Shown in pieces: positions 57,590-64,000 of a stretch of 64,000 bases of DNA. The position numbers and the translations under genes were made by a program. Numbering within the stretch: position 1 is the first letter of the stretch; each line of letters starts with the position of its first letter. The DNA comes from Phorcus lineatus (taxonomy: Eukaryota > Mollusca > Gastropoda > Trochida > Trochidae): NCBI GenBank assembly GCA_921293015.1, contig OV121086.1:30552254-30616253 (forward strand), read 5' to 3'. The notes beneath the pieces are model-generated. The model did not search any database and was not told the DNA's origin. It was given only the letters and a program-made list of their open reading frames with translations.

Positions 57590-59795
57590 GAGTTATTTTA
57601 TTTTAATCCTGATCTTCACTTTGTTCAAACCATTTCTTTTCTTCCATTTTCTGACAATGTTTTTGTGAAATTGTAGAGAAACCGATTTCAATGGCATAAA
57701 TGTTAACTTGTTTTTTAATGATTTATTGATGTGGATTTTCATCATCAGGTGTTTTTTATTATTTGTTTAAGAGAGTGTTTTTCTCGAGATATTTGAAGGA
57801 TTAGTTTCTTAGAGGAGTCACTTCTTGGAGGGGTTTTGTGTTTGATGTCTAAAACCTTTCATCTCTGTCTTGTATTTTAGTGTCATACTGTTCTAAAGGT
57901 CAAATATATATATGATAAATCAATTCTAGTGTTTGTGATTTGGCGTCTTGAGGGTTAACACTGTTAGTAATTATTGGTAAAATTGTCAGCATATAAAAAT
58001 CCTGTGGATAGTGATAGGAATTTTCAGCCATTTTGATTTGCCGCCGATGATTTTTGCACTTCTCTATATAGTTCTCAAACTCGCTCTTTCATTCCTATGA
58101 TTCCTATCCCAGCGTTTAAGCCCATATTAAGGTATGTTTTAATCAAATTTGCTATAAAAAAAAGATTATGAAGACTTGGAATCAAACACATTTGTCATTT
58201 GTTTGTTTGTTTTTGGTTGGATATATTAAAAGTTTACAAAACTTTCGCCAATTCAATTGGATGAGACAAAAGATTAAACATTTTTTACTTATCTGAACTC
58301 ATTTTAAATTCTCATTTTGATGAAATTTGATTCCTTATTGTAAAATTGGAATAAATGTTTTTTTCAATATCTTTTTCAAATCAGTTTCTTTTTGATATTT
58401 TTAAGTAATATAAAACCTCTATTAGTCATTAATATCACATCTTTTAGTCCAAACACTAATGGTTTATATATCTTTGCATCAATGATATACTGATGACCAG
58501 ATGGGATAGAATTTTAAAGTATCATGAACGTTAGTGACATTTTGCCTGAAAATGATATTTGGAAATGGACATTTGAGAAAGGTTTGCAATTGACAAGTGA
58601 AATAGACATAAATCAACTGAAATTGATATCAAAAGAATCTTAGTTCGAATTGTCTATCAAATCGATAGATACCATTTCCGTCTCCGATGACGGGTGTTTG
58701 ATGCAAGAGATTGAAATGTTATTAAAAAAATCAAGGTTCCTTGTTCAATTGTAGTCTTTAAGCTTGCTTTAGCGATGGAGAAATTCTTTTAGGCACAATC
58801 AAACTTGACACTTGCATCGATTTTGCTTTCAAGTTGTTTCCTTTGTCCATTTTTAAACAGAATTTGTAGGAAGGAGATAGCTTTTAAAACCTGGAAATCA
58901 TGCTAACGAGGTTAGAACAGTGGTAATCAACACAAGCATGATGCTCCCGTTTACTTTGAGTGCCGGATGCGATTACAGGTATTTCTAGATTGGTGAATGT
59001 CGTTGATTTCCAGCAAAGGTGAAAGAAACATGATGGATTGTAATTTTGTATAATGATTGTAAAAAGTTACAATCATAATTAGTTTTACAACATGACTGAT
59101 ATGATTGTTTCATTTTGGGTATTATATTCTGACATCAATCGACAATTAGGTCAGTCACATTTAATTAGTTGATTTACATATTTTTGGGACAAAATGGAGG
59201 CAAAAAGATGAAACATTTTCTGAATGTTTTTACATGAGCTAATAAGGGACAGAAAGAGATCAAAATATCATAATTTTCCCTCTTTTTTAGCTCAAGATTT
59301 AAAACTAGATTAATGAGAATGCACACCAGTTAGAATGAAACAAGAATGAAAACTTGAGCCATTCATCTTTGTAAAAAAGCTCCTTTTTTTCATGATGTTT
59401 CCCCGAAAACAAGATTGGGGACCACATGCCAATAAGTCAGGCTCTTTGAACACCTAATCCATGTACCCACTTATTCAACTCAATCTTGCAGGGACTTGAA
59501 TTTGCACACTGACAGACATGCTTTAAAAACTATACAAAAGGTTTTAAGTATTAACGGTAGCAAAGTCGTGTAACTAATAGCCTTTTCTCTGTTTGTAGAC
59601 AGAAAAAAAGCAATTGTTTATGCAGAGACATTGTTGGGTTTCAGCCTAAGAGATTTTTCAAATAGACAAATTGTTTAATATAGTCTTTATCAAGTTTCTT
59701 TTTGATAAAGCAAATTGAGAATCAATTTACGACAGGAAATTATTTGACAATCAGCTTTGCCATAAAAGTTTTCATAAGCTGACAAAACCATGTCG
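57590..59795. other. No gene seen
   Basis: AT-rich intron-like DNA without supported exon, repeat or RNA gene. Confidence 0.35.
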
Positions 59796-60259
59796 TCAAA
59801 ACATATAAAATTTTGTTTAAATTTTCATAAGTAAAATTCAAGATAATAAGGTTTGAAGATTATTTGCAGTCTATGTACCCATCTTAGAAAAAAATTGATA
59901 TTGTCTGTATACAGGATGTCTGCTGAAAAGTATTCCCTCCTGAGACGCTTTGCAAATGGACGGTTGAAATCATTATGTAAATGATTTGCAATGAATAATT
60001 GTTACACAACTTTTAGTCTCCTAGTCCCTGTTGAGCTTGACTAATGAGACATGGTGGTATAGGAAGTGTATTTGCCATAAAGCCTTGTGGTTTTACTGGT
60101 GCATCTCTATAGGAATACAGCTGTCAGACTGCGTAAGTTACTATCGTTGTGCGTTAGTTTTGGGTAAGAATTTATTGAGTCTCCATAGACACGTTGTTTC
60201 AAACATTTGTCATAAATATTTTTTAGATGAAGAACTCAAATTCAGTTGGAAAACATAAA
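59796..60259 (+). mobile_element. 465-bp repeat E, copy 2
   Basis: An inverted, near-identical partner of 42736-43206, starting at ATGTCGTCAAAACATATAAA and ending AAAACATAAATGTA, directly followed by a CATA microsatellite. The 75-codon frame at 60031-60258 differs from its counterpart by two or three residues. The inverted pair could mediate inversion of the 17 kb between them. Confidence 0.88.
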
Positions 60260-60267
60260 TGTATATA

Positions 60268-60335
60268 CGTACATACATATACATACATACATACATACAT
60301 ACATACATACATACATACATACATACATACATACA

Positions 60336-60366
<31 letters not shown>
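60268..60366. repeat. CATA microsatellite
   Basis: About 24 nearly pure CATA units, ending in CATATAAATGTATATGTA, the higher-order motif of the 62.6-63.1 kb array. The repetitive ORFs across it are artefacts. Confidence 0.97.
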
Positions 60367-60367
<1 letters not shown>

Positions 60368-60381
60368 AATGTATATGTATT

Positions 60382-60530
60382 AGATATACCCACACTTCCC
60401 GAGGTGTATCGCTCAATACACCTCCTGTTTGAATCGTGGGTCTCCGAGGCGTAGCGTAGCGAAGCCGAGGAACCACGATTCAAACAGGAGGTGTATTGAG
60501 TGATGCACCGAGGGGAGTGTGGGTATATCT
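60382..60530. mobile_element. Foldback MITE 3, 149-bp palindrome
   Basis: Arms AGATATACCCACACT... and ...AGTGTGGGTATATCT pair over about 60 bp with few mismatches. The centre (CGAGGCGTAGCGTAGCGAAG) is CpG-rich and itself partly inverted. Each arm holds the AGGTGTAT...ATACACCT near-palindrome found twice again at 60.98-61.03 kb. It is noncoding. Confidence 0.85.
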
Positions 60531-60777
60531 GACTTATACCCCACTCCAGTTGAGTTATATTTGACGAAACAATGCTTTCCATCCTTCCCTATGTATATAC
60601 GTCTTGACCTAACTAGATCAATAGAATATAAACAATACTCTTCTACTTACGGTTTAAAAACATAAACTAACTTCATTTTATTAAAAATTGGTACATACTA
60701 GTACATATACATAGACTTATGTAGGGAAAAATAACAACATATACATAACACAACAGAAAGTAACCCTGTTTGTATCA

Positions 60778-60850
60778 ATCCTCAGTAGCTCAGTCGGCAG
60801 AGTTGCTGCTCTGCATCATGAAGGTCCCAGGTTCGATTCCCAAAATCGAA
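60778..60850 (+). pseudogene. tRNA-like pol III unit (tRNA pseudogene or SINE head)
   Basis: Intact A box TAGCTCAGTCGG and B box GGTTCGATTCC are spaced as in a tRNA. The D arm (GCTC/GAGT) is plausible, but the anticodon stem, T stem and acceptor stem do not pair. The anticodon-loop region CTCTGCAT suggests descent from an Ala(TGC)-like tRNA. No SINE body was recognised downstream. Confidence 0.6.
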
Positions 60851-60969
60851 GCTTATAATTCTCATATACTTACAAAAGCAAATTTTACAAGTCCCTTTGT
60901 TTGCCAAAGTTGAAGATCTCTTCTCCTGACTAAGTTTAGATGTACACAAAAGAGTAGGTGTATTAGAAA

Positions 60970-61034
60970 AGTAGAGGTGTATCGATCAATACACCTACAG
61001 AGTTGAGGTGTATCGGTCAATACACCTACAGTTA
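60970..61034. repeat. Two 31-bp direct repeats, each a near-palindrome
   Basis: AGGTGTATCGATCAATACAC (60975) and AGGTGTATCGGTCAATACAC (61006) recur exactly 31 bp apart, each continuing to ACACCTACAG. The halves AGGTGTAT and ATACACCT are inverted. The same core lies in both arms of the 60382 palindrome (60402, 60489). Confidence 0.85.
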
Positions 61035-61079
61035 GAACAAAGGAAACCATAGCAACGAGACCGGAAGTGAGGTATAAGT

Positions 61080-61148
61080 ACACACATACATACATACGTA
61101 CGTACATATAAATGTATATGTACACACATACATACATACATACATACA
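61080..61148. repeat. CATA microsatellite with ATAAATGTATATGTACACAC motif
   Basis: A short array of ACATACAT and one ACATATAAATGTATATGTAC higher-order motif, continuous in style with the array at 62648-63092. The 61149-62647 segment interrupts it. Confidence 0.85.
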
Positions 61149-61171
61149 TCATACATGGCATAATCCAACAG

Positions 61172-61250
61172 AGGCGATGGGGGTTTTTAGGGACTGAAAT
61201 GGGGGTTTTTCCTTCTCAATGGGGGTTTTTAGGGTCTGAAATGGGGGTTT
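61172..61250 (+). repeat. G-run repeats with quadruplex potential
   Basis: ATGGGGGTTTT occurs four times, with AGGG between (GGGGGTTTTTAGGG twice). G-runs of 3-5 separated by short loops on the plus strand could form a G-quadruplex. Confidence 0.8.
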
Positions 61251-62573
61251 TCTTTTTTTTGCAAAACATATGATTTGTCGTATTTAAAAATAACAACTCA
61301 TTGTTTAACAGATAATTTTTCAAGATAATATCTAATTATTTTTAGATATTTCAAACCTCATTGCAGGAATTTTTGTACTAGCTTATTACAAATATAAACC
61401 ATATATTTCTATGTTTTATTTGAAAAATAACTTTATGTTGTGACATATAAATCTATAAGAATCCAGATAGTTTTTTCTAACATAAATCATAATACAAGTC
61501 TTTTAAACAGGATCCCAATAAGTTATTATTATCTTTATCAACTTCGATTGAATAATCACTTAAATCTGACATCAAAATAATTTACAGTTAATTGAATTTT
61601 AATTGAGTAAGATCCAACTCTGTGATCGTCACATTGAAATTAAAAAATTACAGATCGTTTGTAATTATATACGGATCGATGAGAGGACGTTGTTTACAAA
61701 TGCACTTCTTGCAATAATAGAAGTGTTGATGAACGGCGGTTTATCGACAGTGCTTGAATGAATGAGCGCGTTTACTTAACGTAAATTTAACCGAAATTTC
61801 AAATAGTTTAATCGTACCTGCCTCATTAAAACATCGATAATATGTTTTGTTTACAAATATTCTTCCTAAAAACATGAATTAGATTGTGTTTTTAAAACTA
61901 TGTACGAAAATACGACTCCGGACTGCCGAAGTAAATTTTACAAGTTGGTCGAAACACGTGGTCGTGATAATTTCATAGCAACATATTACCCATACAACAA
62001 AAAAATTTAAAATAAATCATAATCTGTTTAACAGTTATTCGTATAATATTAAAATAATGAAAAATACAATGAATACTTTTATTTATTCATATATAACTCG
62101 AAGAAAGACAATTGTAAAGAAAATCATGGACACGAAAGCATAGTTCCAATGTTATTTGTCGTTAAGAAAAGACATTGATTTTCCAAATGGTGTTTCCTTT
62201 TTATAGCTCCTGTAAGATAATGTTCACGACTTCAATGTTCATTTTCGGTAATTTGTGCGATTATTAAATCTTTTGAAGTTTAAGAGGTATGTTGTCGATC
62301 TTTATTAGTCTATTATAATGATATTGTAAAATCTTATCATTAACTTAAATGTAATTCATCGAGCTTCAGCTATCCTATAGAAATATAAACTACTCGATAA
62401 TTAATTCTCGAATCACCGATGTACAATAACAACGTGCTTTTGTGATCGTATTCTGACAAATATTTGCTTTAATTTCGACTAAAAAATATAGATAAGTTTG
62501 AAATTTTATCAAATCGAAGAATTAAAATAGGTAACACAGCCTTAGAAAAATCATTCTTAGCACTTCTTAATAA

Positions 62574-62632
62574 TCGGGTTTTTTCCTGAAATCGGGTGGC
62601 CTGAAATCGGGTAAATCCGCCAAAATCGGGTA
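62574..62632 (+). repeat. AATCGGGT repeats at the right end of the 1.5-kb insert
   Basis: AATCGGGT occurs four times (twice as CCTGAAATCGGGT), spaced 14-20 bp. They resemble the CTGAAATGGGGG repeats at the left end in the same orientation. Confidence 0.8.
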
Positions 62633-62647
62633 ATATGCCATGTATGA

Positions 62648-62737
62648 TACATACATACATATAAATGTATATGTACACACATACACACACACATACATAC
62701 ATACATACATACATACACACATACATACATACATACA

Positions 62738-62769
<32 letters not shown>

Positions 62770-62846
62770 AATGTATATGTACACACATACACACATACAT
62801 ACATATATACATATAAATGTATATGTACACACATACACACATACAC

Positions 62847-62877
<31 letters not shown>

Positions 62878-63092
62878 AATGTATATGTACACACATACAT
62901 ACATACATACATATAAATGTATATAAATGTATATGTACACACATACACACATACATACATACATACATATAAATGTATATGTACACACATACGTACATAC
63001 ATACATACATACATACATGTATACATACATACATACATACATCCATACATACATACATCCATACATACATACATCCATACATACATACATTT
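62648..63092. repeat. Higher-order CATA microsatellite array
   Basis: CATA and CACA tetranucleotide blocks alternate with a conserved ATAAATGTATATGTACACAC-type module at roughly 62659, 62766, 62812, 62874, 62925 and 62969, giving irregular higher-order units. All overlapping ORFs (MYVCMYV-type, HTYIHTYI-type) are repeat readings. Confidence 0.95.
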
Positions 63093-64000
63093 ATATATAT
63101 ATAGTAGTAGTAGGTAAATAAGAACATTCACATTTGTTAACAATTGTTTTCCGCCATGATGGCTTAATCAATGTATTGAATTAATGATATTCATTATTGA
63201 ATAAAAGGATATGAAATGGAGATATGTACAATGGTGTTATAAACATGGGTATCCCTCCAATTTCATTTTTCAATAAATTTGCGAGTTGTATCATTTGCTC
63301 GTTAGATAGCTTTGCCCGAAAGAGATCAGGGTATTAGGTAGGAACTGAGCAGCTTCATATACGCTGATATAGATATATAGATATATATCCTAAGATATAT
63401 TGTCTAACATGCTAAAGCCAGTTTGTTCTTTCTTTCCTGGCTACAGGAGAAATAGGAATATCTAACCTACCATGATTAGGTACCAAGGGAATATCAACAT
63501 ATACTATCAGGATAATTCAATATTATAGTGGTCTGCCACAATGTGAAGATTCATTAGAGTTATGACCCCTGAGGGACCTCTGAGCATGAAGTCAGTAATA
63601 GCTTCAAATAGGAGAGGTCATTTCCTGATTGGTTGATGGAAGGAAGCCGTTATGTGTCCCTGACAACTACTTCTGTCAGTCAGTTTGTCATCAGGGAAAC
63701 AGCATCTACAACGGTTGGATATGAAACTATCCGTGTTCATACCAAAATAATGACCCTGACAACTGCCTCTGTTAGTTTGTCATTGGGGAAATAGCATCTA
63801 CAACTATGACAATAGAAGGTTAGCATGTAAAAGCTTTCAATTAGGGAAGTAGTCTTTGATAGTATACATTTTCATAACAGAGAAGATTAAATATTTTGAT
63901 TTTTAATTTGTCACTGGTTGAATTGTAAATAATATTGTATGACGTTTATCAATAGAAACTTTATGTGAACATTATTGTGTCTATTGTATACAGTATTTTG
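63093..64000. other. No gene seen
   Basis: Mixed unique DNA. A roughly 85-bp near-duplicate containing CTGACAACT, CTGTTAGTTTGTCAT and GGGAAAYAGCATCTACAAC occurs at about 63658-63712 and 63750-63805. No exon was recognised. Confidence 0.45.

Larger units (their letters stand above)
61149..62647. mobile_element. 1.5-kb AT-rich insert with 14-bp inverted ends, within CATA DNA
   Basis: ATCATACATGGCAT at the left (from about 61148) is exactly inverted as ATGCCATGTATGAT at the right (to about 62647). CATA microsatellite with the same higher-order motif lies outside both ends. Inside each end are G-rich repeats (61172-61250 and 62574-62632). The interior is AT-rich with no coding ORF. A target duplication cannot be judged inside CATA repeats. 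The superfamily is unknown. Confidence 0.55.

Noticed and set aside
60970..61034. Regular short direct repeats that could suggest a CRISPR array
   Set aside because: Only two units with no spacers, each unit palindromic, in a eukaryotic genome.
62469..63143. Several overlapping Cys/Tyr/Met/Val- or His/Thr/Tyr/Ile-rich ORFs, and similar ones at 60210-60582
   Set aside because: They are readings of CATA microsatellites; no unique protein sequence remains after removing the repeat.

Overview
Eukaryotic, animal nuclear DNA, AT-rich (about one third G+C by eye) and dominated by transposable elements and tandem repeats. Nothing looks bacterial or viral: there are no operons, no long intact ORFs and no CRISPR. 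Two dispersed short retroposon families whose 3' ends share a 'GTTAAACCCCAACTCAC' motif and run into ACTC or CACCT repeats, the TTAA-flanked MITEs, and the many CATA/GATA-type microsatellites suggest a lophotrochozoan, most likely a mollusc. That assignment rests on repeat style only; no host gene here identifies the species.

Layout. 0-4 kb: a TTAA-flanked MITE, two foldback structures, a degenerate 160-bp tandem repeat and the first SINE copies. 4-10 kb: CpG-bearing unique DNA, a near-perfect 173-bp palindrome, several SINEs and a 358-bp tandem array full of CACGTG. 10-17 kb: mostly unique AT-rich DNA with one full-length TTAA MITE and well-preserved SINEs with target-site duplications. 17.2-19.5 kb: a 2.3-kb element with CCCAGCAGGCAC inverted ends, ACGT-dense subterminal repeats and a small probable terminal exon. 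20-22.5 kb: three more SINEs and an intact tRNA-Glu(CTC) gene on the minus strand. 23-30 kb: copies of two TTAA MITE families, a SINE between 16-bp duplications, a 121-bp tandem duplication and one candidate first coding exon. 30.3-32.4 kb: a dead Mutator-like (MULE) transposon with terminal inverted repeats and a transposase pseudogene. 33-60 kb: long, intron-like AT-rich DNA with microsatellites, a complete SINE with perfect duplications, a candidate hammerhead ribozyme at 47.01-47.05 kb, a 630-bp GRT array, a CRE/CCAAT/TATA promoter-like cluster at 51.2 kb and weak exon candidates at 33.4, 45.5 and 57.5 kb. 60-63.1 kb: a dense CATA microsatellite field with a palindromic MITE, repeated 22-bp near-palindromes, a tRNA-like pol III unit and a 1.5-kb insert with 14-bp inverted ends and G-rich repeats.

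The best-supported genes are the tRNA-Glu gene and the MULE transposase pseudogene. The most unusual signal is the hammerhead ribozyme: every invariant core residue is present and its helix III is a loop-less palindrome, as in dimer-acting ribozymes of animal retroelements. No protein-coding host gene could be established; plus-strand 5' exons with very long introns are possible in the 33-58 kb part, but this is inference.
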